From NCBI GenBank assembly GCA_007118975.1, contig SKQO01000059.1, positions 1 to 64,000 of the forward strand: a stretch of DNA of 64,000 bases, read 5' to 3'. Positions 40,900 through 51,139 of this stretch are shown here, in pieces (within the stretch, counting starts at the first letter, position 1; every line of letters begins with the position of its first letter). Position numbers and translations under genes: made by a program. The stretch is from Halobacteriales archaeon. GTDB taxonomy: Archaea > Halobacteriota > Halobacteria > Halobacteriales > SKNY01. Under the pieces are notes generated by a model. It was not told where the DNA came from, did no database searches, and worked only from the letters and a program-made list of their open reading frames with translations.

Positions 40900-41400
40900 T
40901 CATTCGTCGTCGAAGGGGCTCGATGCGGCTTGCCACGCCCAGCCCGGTAATCTTGTCTGAAAGCCCGCGGCGACGCCTGCCACCGTGTCGTCGTGGCCGG
41001 CAGCCTGCTCGGGTGTATCGTACATGATATCCATGAAGTGAAACGTCGCCGCGGCCAGCGTTGCCTGTGGTTCGCCGTCAGCGATCATGATCGCAAGTTG
41101 GCGGCCCAGCAATTCGTCGACGATGAATCCCGGATGATCCGCGATGACGTCGAGTGACGAGCAAACGTAGATAAGCGCGGTCACGTTGACAGCCAAATCG
41201 GGATCGGCAAACACCAGATCCACCTCGCGCCGAAACCCGATCTGGTTCACAGGAGCGACGTCCTCGTCGAAAAAACCACCGAGGTTCTCGCGCGCTTCAT
41301 TGATGAGATCGACGTATTCCGTCGATGCCCCGAGGAGATGCTCGTGGGTGGCGTCGATCGTCGACCGGTCGATCAACAGTCGGTCTGTGGGTGGGAGCAT
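40900..41400 (-). CDS. Hypothetical protein, tail-to-tail with the CHAT-like gene
   Basis: 166 aa, haloarchaeal composition, 3-bp gap to preceding stop. Confidence 0.65.
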   Translation of the reverse strand: MLPPTDRLLIDRSTIDATHEHLLGASTEYVDLINEARENLGGFFDEDVAPVNQIGFRREVDLVFADPDLAVNVTALIYVCSSLDVIADHPGFIVDELLGRQLAIMIADGEPQATLAAATFHFMDIMYDTPEQAAGHDDTVAGVAAGFQTRLPGWAWQAASSPFDDE

Positions 41401-41637
41401 GGTGTCTTGCGAAGGGTTTTATAATATCAAGATTGTATCGCCGGTAAGCGGGTTTTCCGGCGCGTCCCGCCTCGAGCAGATGATTCCCATACGGAAGTAT
41501 TCACAGTCGCGACAGGACGCTTGCCTTACGCTACGCCCGCGCCGTGGCACCCGGAGCGGCGACCGACGAACCGGGATCAACGGAGCCGGTCACTGTGATT
41601 CGCGGCCTGCCGGAGGCCGGGCGCATTTTATAATACC

Positions 41638-43557
41638 ATGAGTTCGGTAGAGCAACAGCTGGCGGAATTGGAAGCGGAGATCGTCGAAGAATTACCCCCG
41701 AGTATCACGATAACGGACGTCAGATACGAGGGTCCAGAGCTTGTCATTTATACTCCGAATCCAAAGGAGTTCGCGAGAGATGGCGACCTGATCCGGACCC
41801 TGGCGGGGAAGCTACGCAAACGAATCACGGTCCGACCGGATCCGGATGCCCTTACCCCTCCCGAACAAGCACGCGAACGGATCAACTCCGTCATCCCGGA
41901 TGACGCGGCCGTTACTGATCTCGATTTTCACCGTGATACCGGAGAGGTGGTGATCGAGGCTGCCAAACCGGGGATGGTGATCGGCCGGCACGGGCGCACC
42001 CTCCGCGAAATCACAAAAGAGGTGGGCTGGACGCCGGAGGTCGTTAGGACGCCACCGATCGAATCCTCGACAGTCTCTAACGTCCGGGACTTTCTGAAAC
42101 AGGAACGCGAGGACAGACGCGACATACTAGAGCGGATCGGAAGGCAGATTCACCGCGAGCAACTCACCGACGAGGAATGGGTACGAATAACGACGTTGGG
42201 ATGCTGTCGGGAGGTCGGTCGCGCCGCTTTTATCCTCTCGACGCCCGATACACGAATCCTCATCGACTGCGGCGACAAACCAGGGGCGGAGGGAGAAGTT
42301 CCGTATTTGCAGGTCCCCGAAGGGCTGGCATCGGGGGCGAACAGCATCCATGCGGTGGTGCTGACACACGCCCACCTGGACCACAGCGCCCTCATCCCGT
42401 TGCTATTCAAATACGGCTACGATGGACCCATCTACACCACCGAGCCGACGCGGGATCTCATGGGTCTGTTGCAACTCGACTACCTCGACGTCGCGGCCAA
42501 GGAAGGGCGCACGCCGCCGTACGAGTCAGAAATGGTGCGGGATGCGATCAAACACGCGATCCCGGTCGATTACGGTGACGTCACCGACATCGCGCCAGAC
42601 GTCAAACTGACGCTACACAATGCCGGTCACATCCTCGGGAGTGCGATTGCCCACTTCCACATCGGCAGCGGGTTATACAACGTCGCGTTTTCCGGCGACA
42701 TCCACTATGAAGACACTCGACTGTTCAACGGGGCCGTTAACGATTTTCCCCGGGTCGAGTGTCTCGTGCTCGAATCGACATACGGCGGGCGCAACGACTA
42801 TCAGACCGAGCAAGAGGAAGCCGAACGTGACCTGTACGACGTGATCCAGCGGACCTACGATCAAGGTGGCAAGGTGCTCATCCCCGCGTTCGCGGTCGGG
42901 CGATCCCAAGAGATCATGCTCGTACTCGAGGAGGGCATGCGCACGGGTCAGATTCCGACGATGCCCGTCCACCTAGACGGCATGATCTGGGAGGCAACGG
43001 CGATACACACGACCTATCCGGAGTACCTGCGTGACGACGTCCGCAACCGGATTCTCCACGACGACGAAAATCCGTTCCTCGCCGAGCAGTTCAACCATAT
43101 CGACGAGGGTGACGACGAGCGACAGGCCGTCACCGACGGCGATCCTGCCATCATTCTGTCGACCTCGGGCATGGTAACGGGCGGGCCAATCATGTCGTGG
43201 CTCCGGCATCTCGGGCCCGATCCGGATAGCAAACTGGTGTTTGTCGGCTATCAGGCCGCCGGGACCCTCGGTCGCCGCCTCCAGAGCGGCTGGGACAAGA
43301 TCCCGATGGGGAACGGTAGCGGCCGGGCAAACCAGTTGGAGCTGGAAATGAGCGTCGAGACGGTGGACGGGTTCTCGGGGCACGCCGACAGGCGGGGGCT
43401 CGAAAACTTCGTCCGCACGATGAACCCCCGCCCGGAGAAAGTGCTCTGTGTCCACGGCGACGAATCCTCGACCCAAGACCTCTCCTCCGCCTTGTACCAC
43501 GAGTTCAATATGCGCACCTTCGCGCCGAAGAACCTCGAGACGTTCCGGTTCCTGTGA
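41638..43557 (+). CDS. fttA: aCPSF1: KH-MBL-beta-CASP transcription-termination ribonuclease
   Basis: GMVIGRHGRTLREITKEVGW (KH), VLTHAHLDHSALIP, HNAGHILGSAIAHF, FSGDIHYEDTRLFN, SGHADRRGLENFV, LCVHGD. Confidence 0.93.
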   Translation: MSSVEQQLAELEAEIVEELPPSITITDVRYEGPELVIYTPNPKEFARDGDLIRTLAGKLRKRITVRPDPDALTPPEQARERINSVIPDDAAVTDLDFHRDTGEVVIEAAKPGMVIGRHGRTLREITKEVGWTPEVVRTPPIESSTVSNVRDFLKQEREDRRDILERIGRQIHREQLTDEEWVRITTLGCCREVGRAAFILSTPDTRILIDCGDKPGAEGEVPYLQVPEGLASGANSIHAVVLTHAHLDHSALIPLLFKYGYDGPIYTTEPTRDLMGLLQLDYLDVAAKEGRTPPYESEMVRDAIKHAIPVDYGDVTDIAPDVKLTLHNAGHILGSAIAHFHIGSGLYNVAFSGDIHYEDTRLFNGAVNDFPRVECLVLESTYGGRNDYQTEQEEAERDLYDVIQRTYDQGGKVLIPAFAVGRSQEIMLVLEEGMRTGQIPTMPVHLDGMIWEATAIHTTYPEYLRDDVRNRILHDDENPFLAEQFNHIDEGDDERQAVTDGDPAIILSTSGMVTGGPIMSWLRHLGPDPDSKLVFVGYQAAGTLGRRLQSGWDKIPMGNGSGRANQLELEMSVETVDGFSGHADRRGLENFVRTMNPRPEKVLCVHGDESSTQDLSSALYHEFNMRTFAPKNLETFRFL

Positions 43558-43608
43558 GGAACGAGACGGAGAACAGTTTTTAGCCGGGGGGAGTGCACCT
43601 ACGGAATA

Positions 43609-43865
43609 TGGGGTCCGAAGAGACGGATGACGACGAGGAAGCTGACACGGTCACGTATCGCCCAAGCCGACGAACGATTACCGGACGTCGTGATCTGGAG
43701 ATGGACGCGATCGGGTGGTTGATGTTCCTGATCATGCTGGTGTTGGTCATCCCGCTACTACCGATTATCGCACTGCTGGCTCTCATCGGCAAGTTGCTCG
43801 GATTCGGTCGGCCGCGGGCGATTTCTTGGAGTCGCCCACTGAATGGCCCGGATATCCGTCCATAA
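43609..43865 (+). CDS. Small membrane protein
   Basis: Acidic N-terminus then MDAIGWLMFLIMLVLVIPLLPIIALLALIGKLLGFG. Confidence 0.65.
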
Positions 43866-43953
43866 GGACTTGACCCACCTGTTGCAATGGCAGCCCGGAG
43901 GAAGCCATTGCACACCACGCGTGATTTTCATACTTCGACTGCATAGATCCGGT

Positions 43954-44088
43954 ATGAGTCAAAAGCGTTGCACGCAATCGACACGCCGAGAATTCGAAGT
44001 GTATGCTCCCGCCACGCCACCGACGGCACTGATCGAGAAGGCGCTCAGATGGCTTTCCCGACGTCTGAAATCCCCCGGGAAGCACTGA
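43954..44088 (+). CDS. Possible 44-aa basic protein
   Basis: MSQKRCTQSTRREFEVYAPATPPTALIEKALRWLSRRLKSPGKH; short. Confidence 0.35.
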   Translation: MSQKRCTQSTRREFEVYAPATPPTALIEKALRWLSRRLKSPGKH

Positions 44089-44170
44089 CTGGTCGAGAAC
44101 CCGACGCAACATTCACTTTCACTCAGGTCCAACGGCTGTCTGTTTTGGTGATAGTCAACCGAACAATGAT

Positions 44171-44842
44171 ATGGACCGGCAGCTCGGCGACGTAGCGGCC
44201 AGCGTGCCACGACTCGACGCAGGCGTCACGTTGTTGTACGGTGACGAGCGATCCACCGCCCACCACAAGCTCGTACTCGCCGAACTTCAAGCCGAGCGCG
44301 GACCAGTCAGCTGGATCGATGCCGGCGACACTGCTAGCACCTACGCACTCTATGAATGTACGACGAACCAGCGACTGCTGGAGCCGATCTCCATCGCTCG
44401 AGCGTGGACTGCCTACCAGCACCACACGCTCGCCCAGCGCACCGCCGATCGCGCGACGGCGAGCACCCAGCTTATCGTGGCTCCGAACGTAGACCTCCTT
44501 TACCGCGACGACGACGACGTGGCAACGGCGGACGGGACCTGGCTACTTGATTCGACCCTCGACACACTCACGTCGGTAGCGGACCGTCACGACGTCACCC
44601 TGCTGCTGACCACGTCGGGAACGTCGTTTCCGAGATTGGATATCATCGATCGGGAGCTGACGGCAGAAGCCACCAGCGAGGGAGCGGTGTATCGAGGAGC
44701 CGACCCGTCGGGTGACCTCTACCGACACCACGCGTGCTGGCAAACCACGCTGCCGTACTGGACGGAGCTGCTGGGCACGGCGCGATCCGAGCGGTGGATG
44801 CCGCAACTGGAGATGGGCGATCGGGCCCAGGTGACGTTGTGA
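44171..44842 (+). CDS. Hypothetical protein, RecA-fold-like without clear Walker A
   Basis: 223 aa; GPVSWIDAGDTASTYALYEC, TSTQLIVAPNVDLLYRD, VTLLLTTSGTSF. Confidence 0.6.
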   Translation: MDRQLGDVAASVPRLDAGVTLLYGDERSTAHHKLVLAELQAERGPVSWIDAGDTASTYALYECTTNQRLLEPISIARAWTAYQHHTLAQRTADRATASTQLIVAPNVDLLYRDDDDVATADGTWLLDSTLDTLTSVADRHDVTLLLTTSGTSFPRLDIIDRELTAEATSEGAVYRGADPSGDLYRHHACWQTTLPYWTELLGTARSERWMPQLEMGDRAQVTL

Positions 44843-44902
44843 TCGGTCGCGAGCAACCCGAAAATCCGACATGGACTTAAGCGGCGTGTGCGATACACGG
44901 CC

Positions 44903-45289
44903 ATGCCAGCGGCGCCGCTCGAAGAAGAGCACGCAAGCGAGATCGTCAGTGTCTGCCGAACGAGCGTTGGCGACGAACTACGCAGCATCACGTTCTTCAC
45001 GGAGGACGAACTCGACCAGTTGTACCTTCGTTCGGATCTCGAACGAACTGCCGATCTAATGGGATTTGCAGACCTCGAGCGGATGGGGTTCCACTCCCAG
45101 GCGGCATACAGCGACAGTCAACTGGGGGCATATCAGGGGACCGTTCGAATGTTCGAGAATGGGTTTCTCACGCGAGTGATCCACGATGATATTGGGGTGT
45201 GGATCACGACCGACGGTATGTCAATGGAGCGGTTTGAAGAACTCGCGATTGCACTGGATGCCGTCCTCGAAGAGATCAACGAGGCCTAA
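44903..45289 (+). CDS. Conserved haloarchaeal protein of unknown function
   Basis: 128 aa; SVCRTSVGDELRSITFFTEDELDQLYLRSDLE. Confidence 0.68.
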   Translation: MPAAPLEEEHASEIVSVCRTSVGDELRSITFFTEDELDQLYLRSDLERTADLMGFADLERMGFHSQAAYSDSQLGAYQGTVRMFENGFLTRVIHDDIGVWITTDGMSMERFEELAIALDAVLEEINEA

Positions 45290-45487
45290 CAACGCGGGAA
45301 TAGCCAGCAGTTCGGCTCTACCCCTGGAGTCGCTCCGGGAAACACCGACATGGCACTTTCTTACTGATGCAACGGAGGAGTGAGGCTCCGGAACAAATCA
45401 CACACCGTCCTCGTTGGGATACGGTGAAGATCTGATCCAGCGTGACTATGAAGAACCATTAAGAGCCAGAGTGCTGACGTCTCAGTT

Positions 45488-46141
45488 ATGTTGGAAGAAG
45501 CGATCGACTACCCGCGGCGTGGCGACGGCTGGCTGGCGCGTATCGGGATCGGTGGAATCCTCTATTTATTGAGCTTTCTGATCATTCCCTTGTTTCTCAT
45601 CGAGGGATACCTCTATCGTGTCCTTGCAGGAACGGTCCGCGGGGATGAACAACCCCCGGACTGGGGAGATTGGCTCGGGCTGTTTGTGGACGGCGTGAAA
45701 ATGTTCGTGGTTCAGATCGTCTACGCATTGGTCCCGGTGGTCCTCATCGTTGCCGGTGCGATGTTAACCGCAACAGGTGCAATGACCGCCGACGCCCTCG
45801 AAATCGTCGGGTGGTTGGTGGTGGCACTCGGGTTCATCGTCTCAATCCTCGTCGCATACCTGATACCGGCGGCCCTCGCCAACTTTGCGCGGACAGGTCA
45901 ACTCGGCGCGGCATTTGACGTGACGACCGTCCGGAACGCAGCCTTCACCGGCTCGTATTTCTGGGCAATCGTGTTGGCGCTGATCCTCGCAATCATCTTG
46001 GGGATGATCGGTTCGATCCTCATGATCATTCTGGTCGGCATTTTTGTCCTGTTTTACGCCCAAGTGGTCGTTTACTACCTCTGGGCGCGCGGCTTCACTG
46101 CGGGTGCTGAAGGCACGGGGGAGGAATTAGCTCCGAGTTGA
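45488..46141 (+). CDS. DUF4013-like membrane protein
   Basis: PLFLIEGYLYRVLAGTVRGDEQPPDWGDWLGLFVDGVKMFVVQIVYALVP. Confidence 0.82.
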   Translation: MLEEAIDYPRRGDGWLARIGIGGILYLLSFLIIPLFLIEGYLYRVLAGTVRGDEQPPDWGDWLGLFVDGVKMFVVQIVYALVPVVLIVAGAMLTATGAMTADALEIVGWLVVALGFIVSILVAYLIPAALANFARTGQLGAAFDVTTVRNAAFTGSYFWAIVLALILAIILGMIGSILMIILVGIFVLFYAQVVVYYLWARGFTAGAEGTGEELAPS

Positions 46142-46841
46142 CAAACGAGGGGGTCCCCTCCTCCAGTGCATCGGGCCGTTCCGAACAATCGCAGGATATC
46201 CCCGATGCACGGAACGTCAGCGTCGTTCATTCCCCGTGGGGCATGACATAGTCGACCGCTCCGTCACCTCCTCGTCATCTGTGCGCGGTAACTCCCAATC
46301 AGGCTGGGTAAACAGGTGGACGAGCTCCAGTCGTTTCGCCCGGTGAATCCCAGAGTGTGCCTTCGACCAGCGGCCAGCACACCGAGGCAAGCAGCCCTAC
46401 CGATTCAAGGGGAGGTGATGGTGACGAGGACTCCACGTCAGCGCCACGCTTTGGTGTATGCACATGACACGATGGTGCTGGCCTGCATCGATACCCTCGA
46501 TGTCGATTTCCCGATTGTCGGCCCACCCCGCTGTCGACCACGGAGATGTCCCTCGACCCGTCGTAGCCGGAGAGACCAGGAGCTGGTGAATGCGAGTATG
46601 TGAAACCGGGGCGTCCTGGGTCGGTACTTGATGGGCAATGGTCGGACAGGTATATCGTGGTCACACGAGACTTACCGAGGGTTTACGCACCAGCACGCAC
46701 CCAGCTGCAGAGTCCCATCGCGATAACCCGTTCGAGCGGACTGCTTTTCGAACGGCGCCGGCCCATACGACGGCAAGCCAAACACCGATTGACCACAACT
46801 CCAGCGAAAACACTCTTAACGAGGGGAACAGATGACGGGCA

Positions 46842-47996
46842 ATGACGACGATCACCGATTACGAACTCTACCGCGTTCCGCCCCGATGGCTGTTCCTCCG
46901 ACTTACCACGAGCGATGGGCTGGAAGGTTGGGGGGAGCCAATCGTGGAAGGGAAGGCAAAGACGGTCGCCGCGGCCGTCGAAGAAATGCTCGATACCTAT
47001 CTCGTCGGGGAGAGCCCCGAACCCATCGCCGACCACTGGGAGCGACTCTACCGGGGTGGCTTTTACCGCGGCGGTCCCGTGTTGATGAGCGCAATTGCGG
47101 GGATCGATCAGGCGCTCTGGGACATCAAAGGGAAACAACTCGGTACACCCGTGCATACCCTGTTCGGCGGACCGGTGCGAACCCGCGTGCGGGTGTACCA
47201 GTGGATTGGGGGCGACAGGCCCGCCGCGGTGGCCGAACAAGCTGAAGAACGGCTTGCCGACGGGCTCACTGCCTTGAAAATGAATGCCACGCCCGAGTTC
47301 AGGCCAGTCGAATCGCCGGCGAGTGTCGCGGACGCGGCTGATCGCTTGGGAGCCGTCCGGGACCGTGTCGGCCCCGAGGTGGACATCGGTGTCGACTTTC
47401 ACGGTCGCGTCGCGAAGCCGATGGTTAAGCGTCTCGCAGCGGCCCTCGAGCCTCACGAACCAATGTTTATCGAGGAGCCATTGCTCCCGGAACATTCGGG
47501 GTTGCTGTCGAGCTTGGCCTCCCATACCTCCATTCCCATTGCCACGGGGGAGCGGCTCTTCCATCGAACTGACTTCGCCCCGTTACTGGCAAACGGGAGT
47601 GTCGATATCATCCAGCCGGATCTTTCCCACGCCGGTGGAATCACCGAGGTTCAGCGCATCGCTGCCATGGCGGATGCCCACGACATCTCGCTCGCCCCCC
47701 ACTGCCCGCTTGGCCCAATTGCATTCGCGAGCTCGATCCAGATCGACGCGTGTGCCCCGAATGCACTTATCCAGGAACAGAGCTTGAACATCCACTACAA
47801 CCAAGGGAACGATCTGTTGGATTATCTCGCGGACCCGCAAGCGTTCGCATACGAGGACGGGTACGTCAAAGTTCCGGACGAACCGGGCCTGGGTGTCTCG
47901 CTCGATCTCGAGTACGTCCGGGAAAAAGCCGATACCGCGGAGGACTGGCACAATCCCATCTGGCGTCACGAAGACGGCAGCGTCGCGGAGTGGTGA
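46842..47996 (+). CDS. dgoD: Enolase superfamily dehydratase, D-galactonate dehydratase-like
   Basis: GWGEPIVEGKAKTVAAAVEEML, IAGIDQALWDIKGKQLGTPVHTLFGG, IGVDFHGRV, FIEEPLLPEH, PIATGERLFHR, IIQPDLSHAGGITE, LAPHCPLGPIA. Confidence 0.85.
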   Translation: MTTITDYELYRVPPRWLFLRLTTSDGLEGWGEPIVEGKAKTVAAAVEEMLDTYLVGESPEPIADHWERLYRGGFYRGGPVLMSAIAGIDQALWDIKGKQLGTPVHTLFGGPVRTRVRVYQWIGGDRPAAVAEQAEERLADGLTALKMNATPEFRPVESPASVADAADRLGAVRDRVGPEVDIGVDFHGRVAKPMVKRLAAALEPHEPMFIEEPLLPEHSGLLSSLASHTSIPIATGERLFHRTDFAPLLANGSVDIIQPDLSHAGGITEVQRIAAMADAHDISLAPHCPLGPIAFASSIQIDACAPNALIQEQSLNIHYNQGNDLLDYLADPQAFAYEDGYVKVPDEPGLGVSLDLEYVREKADTAEDWHNPIWRHEDGSVAEW

Positions 47997-48017
47997 GGAA
48001 ACCACTCAATCAGGCGC

Positions 48018-50660
48018 CTACCGAATCGCGATGGCAGGGCGATTCGGGCGGGCGTCGCCGTCGGTCATGTCGGTTTCGACGGTCACGTCCGCGCCAAATT
48101 CGTCCGTGAGCAACCATGCGCCCTCCTCGAGAAGTCGCTGTTCCGTCCCGCGATCCACGACGGGTTGAAGCTCCTGTACGTCCGCGGCCAGGGTCGCGAG
48201 GTATTCTCGCCGACTGTCCTCCCGATCGATACCAAGTTCGCGAGCGGCCAGTTCGAACAGCTCGTCGGGTTCGGTCACCGATCTGGCCAGTTCGTAAGCG
48301 TCGTACTGCCAATCGGCGGCGAGGCGTAACTCGATCTCCGTTGGATCGGCGATGTCGGCCACTTCGATGATATCTCGAACGTCGCGTCGTGTCCGACGGA
48401 CCAACGATCGCTCGAGATGATAATCTGGTGCCGGCCGAAGCGGCTCTGGCCAGGGAGCTGCCGCAACCAACCCGGATTCCTCCAGCATGTTCCACAGTTC
48501 CTCGCCAAGATACGGTGCCACTGGGGCGACGAGGCGTGACAACACGCGGAGTGCCCGGTCCAGCGTGTATCTCCCCGGTTCGTCAACCCGGCGATATCGC
48601 TCCAGGAGTTCGACGAGTTCCTCGAGTTCCCCGATCACCTGATGAAAACGAAAGCGCTCGTACTCCTCGGTCACTGCGGTGATCGTCCGATCGAGTTCGC
48701 GTTCGATATATCGGTCGCGGTCGTCCGAGGGTCCCCGACGACCGGTCTCAGCATCGAAAGAAGCGACCTGTCGGTAGATGGCTTGTTGGAGGTCGTACGC
48801 GTTTCTGACGCTCATCGCCGTCCATTCGAACTCACGTTGCGGGTGGGCAGCGGAGAGGACAAACAGCCGGGTCGTCTCCGCCCCGTACTCGTGGGGCGTG
48901 ACCACGTTGCCGACGGATTTCGACATCTTCTGTCCTCCGTGGAGCACCGTTCCCTGTGTGACCAGTCGATCCACCGGCTCCCGGTGATCGAGCAGCCCGA
49001 CATCCGCGAGTGCACGGGCGAAAAAGCGGATATACAGCAGGTGCAGAACGGCGTGCTCTGCCCCACCCACGTAGACATCGACAGGAAGCACGTCGTTTGC
49101 GAGCGCAGGATCAAACGGTGCCGCCGACGAATCCGGGGAGAGGTATCTGAGGAAGTACCAAGAGGAGTCGACGAACGTATCCATCGTATCGGTTTCACGC
49201 TCGGCCGGGGCGCCGCACGATGGACAGGTGGTTTCGACGAACGTCGGATCCGCCGCCAGCGGATTGCCCCGCGCCGCCGTGAATTCGGGTAACTCAACCG
49301 GCAAGTCGTCGTCGGGAACCAGGACCGGCCCGCAGTCATCACAGTGGATCACGGGAATCGGCGTACCCCAGTAGCGCTGCCGTGAAATCAGCCAATCCCG
49401 GAGCCGGTAACTCACGGCCGTCTCGATCGCCGACTCCTCGCAAAGTCGATCAGCCGCTACCTCGCTTTTTACCCCCGTATAGTCGCCGCTGTTGATGAGT
49501 GTCCCCGAGGACGTCATCGGGAGCCCGTCGTCACCAGGCGACTCGAGGACTCGTTGGACCGGAAGGTCGTGGGCGTTCGCGAACCGGTAGTCCCGCTCAT
49601 TGTGTGCTGGCACTCCCATGACTGCTCCAGTACCGACGTCCGGGAGCACATAGGGGGCCACATAGACCGGGAGCACGTCCTCGGTGAGTGGATGGGTGGC
49701 GGTTAGATCCGTCATTACCCCCGCATCCTCACCAGCTTCTCCACGTCGGTATTCATCGACGACATCACTCACACGTTCGTCTGAGGCAGCGAGTTCCGCT
49801 GCGAGCCGATGTTCGGGAGAGATTGCGAGGTACGTCGCGCCGTACACCGTATCCGGTCGCCGCGTAAACGTCCTGACCGATTCCCCGTTCGACAGGAGGA
49901 ATTCGATCTCCGCTCCCGCTTGACGGCCGATCCAGTGGCGCTGGGCCTCGCGGATGCCGGATGGCCAGTGCTTGAGATCGTCAAGCCCGTCGTACAGTTC
50001 GTCTGCAAACGCGGTGATGCGGAAGAACCACTGGGGAAGCGACCGCGTGGTAACCGGCGTGTTGCAACGCCAACAGGTTCCTTCGATACCCCCTGGTGCC
50101 CCGAGTTGGCGGTGCTCCCGGTGTGATGGTTCGCGTCCATCTCCAACCTCGACTTGCGCGTCTGCCAACACTGTCTCGCAGTCCGGACACCAGTTTACGG
50201 TCGCCTCCTCGTGCGTCACCAACCCGGCCTCGTAAAATCGCTTGAATAACCACTGATTCCACCGGTAATACGCCGGTCGACATGTCGTAATCTCCCGGGA
50301 CCAGTCGTATCCGAACCCGAGGTCCTGAAGTTGCTCACGCATCCGGTCGATGCAGCGCTCCGTCCAGCTCTCGGGGTCGGTGTTCCGTTCGTGGGCCGCA
50401 TTCTCGGCAGGAAGCCCGAAGGCGTCCCACCCCATCGGATGGAGAACGGTATCACCCTGCATTCGGCGATATCGCGCGTAGGCATCCGTGATCGAGTAAT
50501 TCCTGACGTGGCCCATATGGATCGATCCGGAGGTGTACGGGAACATTCCCAGGACGTAGACGAAGTCCGTTTCGTCGGCTGACACCTCGTAGATGCCGGC
50601 ACGCTCCCACTCCTCCTGCCAATATCCTCGTACACGTCCGTGGTGGTAGCGTTCAGCCAT
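48018..50660 (-). CDS. leuS: Leucyl-tRNA synthetase with bacterial-type catalytic body
   Basis: [88 protein letters not shown]. Confidence 0.92.
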   Translation of the reverse strand: MAERYHHGRVRGYWQEEWERAGIYEVSADETDFVYVLGMFPYTSGSIHMGHVRNYSITDAYARYRRMQGDTVLHPMGWDAFGLPAENAAHERNTDPESWTERCIDRMREQLQDLGFGYDWSREITTCRPAYYRWNQWLFKRFYEAGLVTHEEATVNWCPDCETVLADAQVEVGDGREPSHREHRQLGAPGGIEGTCWRCNTPVTTRSLPQWFFRITAFADELYDGLDDLKHWPSGIREAQRHWIGRQAGAEIEFLLSNGESVRTFTRRPDTVYGATYLAISPEHRLAAELAASDERVSDVVDEYRRGEAGEDAGVMTDLTATHPLTEDVLPVYVAPYVLPDVGTGAVMGVPAHNERDYRFANAHDLPVQRVLESPGDDGLPMTSSGTLINSGDYTGVKSEVAADRLCEESAIETAVSYRLRDWLISRQRYWGTPIPVIHCDDCGPVLVPDDDLPVELPEFTAARGNPLAADPTFVETTCPSCGAPAERETDTMDTFVDSSWYFLRYLSPDSSAAPFDPALANDVLPVDVYVGGAEHAVLHLLYIRFFARALADVGLLDHREPVDRLVTQGTVLHGGQKMSKSVGNVVTPHEYGAETTRLFVLSAAHPQREFEWTAMSVRNAYDLQQAIYRQVASFDAETGRRGPSDDRDRYIERELDRTITAVTEEYERFRFHQVIGELEELVELLERYRRVDEPGRYTLDRALRVLSRLVAPVAPYLGEELWNMLEESGLVAAAPWPEPLRPAPDYHLERSLVRRTRRDVRDIIEVADIADPTEIELRLAADWQYDAYELARSVTEPDELFELAARELGIDREDSRREYLATLAADVQELQPVVDRGTEQRLLEEGAWLLTDEFGADVTVETDMTDGDARPNRPAIAIR

Positions 50661-51139
50661 GTCCAGCCGCCGAGTAAGGGATGCTGAGCGATCCATATCA
50701 CTGTTCGGTCCCACAGGTGGGACAGGGACCACCATGGAATCTCGGGTCTGCTGGTCTGCCCGTAATCGAGCGTGATATCCTAACACAAGATCAGAGATTG
50801 TCGATCCGATGCGGGCAGATTAGGGCAAGTCCAACCCCGGTTCCGCGCGGGTTTGCGAGCGTTTTCTCTCAATTTGGGAAAACCGAGCTTCGAACTCGGT
50901 CACGCGAGACCGCGATCGCCGAAACGGATCGTCGTGACACATCTTCGCACCGGGCGCCAGCATATCGAGCAGGCGGTAGTCCCCCCGATCGGGAAGTTAA
51001 TCGTGGCGACGACGATGAGTTTCTATCCGGGCGCAAACGAGCAAGGCCCGGCCCTCCCCCCACGAGGTTGCACGACCGATCTAAGGGTCGTGTTTTCACT
51101 GGCACGCCCGTGCATTGGGCCGTCGCACATCCCTGATCG

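Noticed and set aside
38905-41400. Calling the CHAT-like locus a defence island
   Set aside because: No nuclease, methyltransferase, gasdermin, TIR or other defence partner nearby; surrounding genes are core RNA-metabolism functions, so only a lead is claimed
46142-46841. Possible small genes upstream of the dgoD-like gene (46299-46664 - strand, 46600-46845 + strand)
   Set aside because: No acidic bias, no motifs, mutually overlapping; left unannotated
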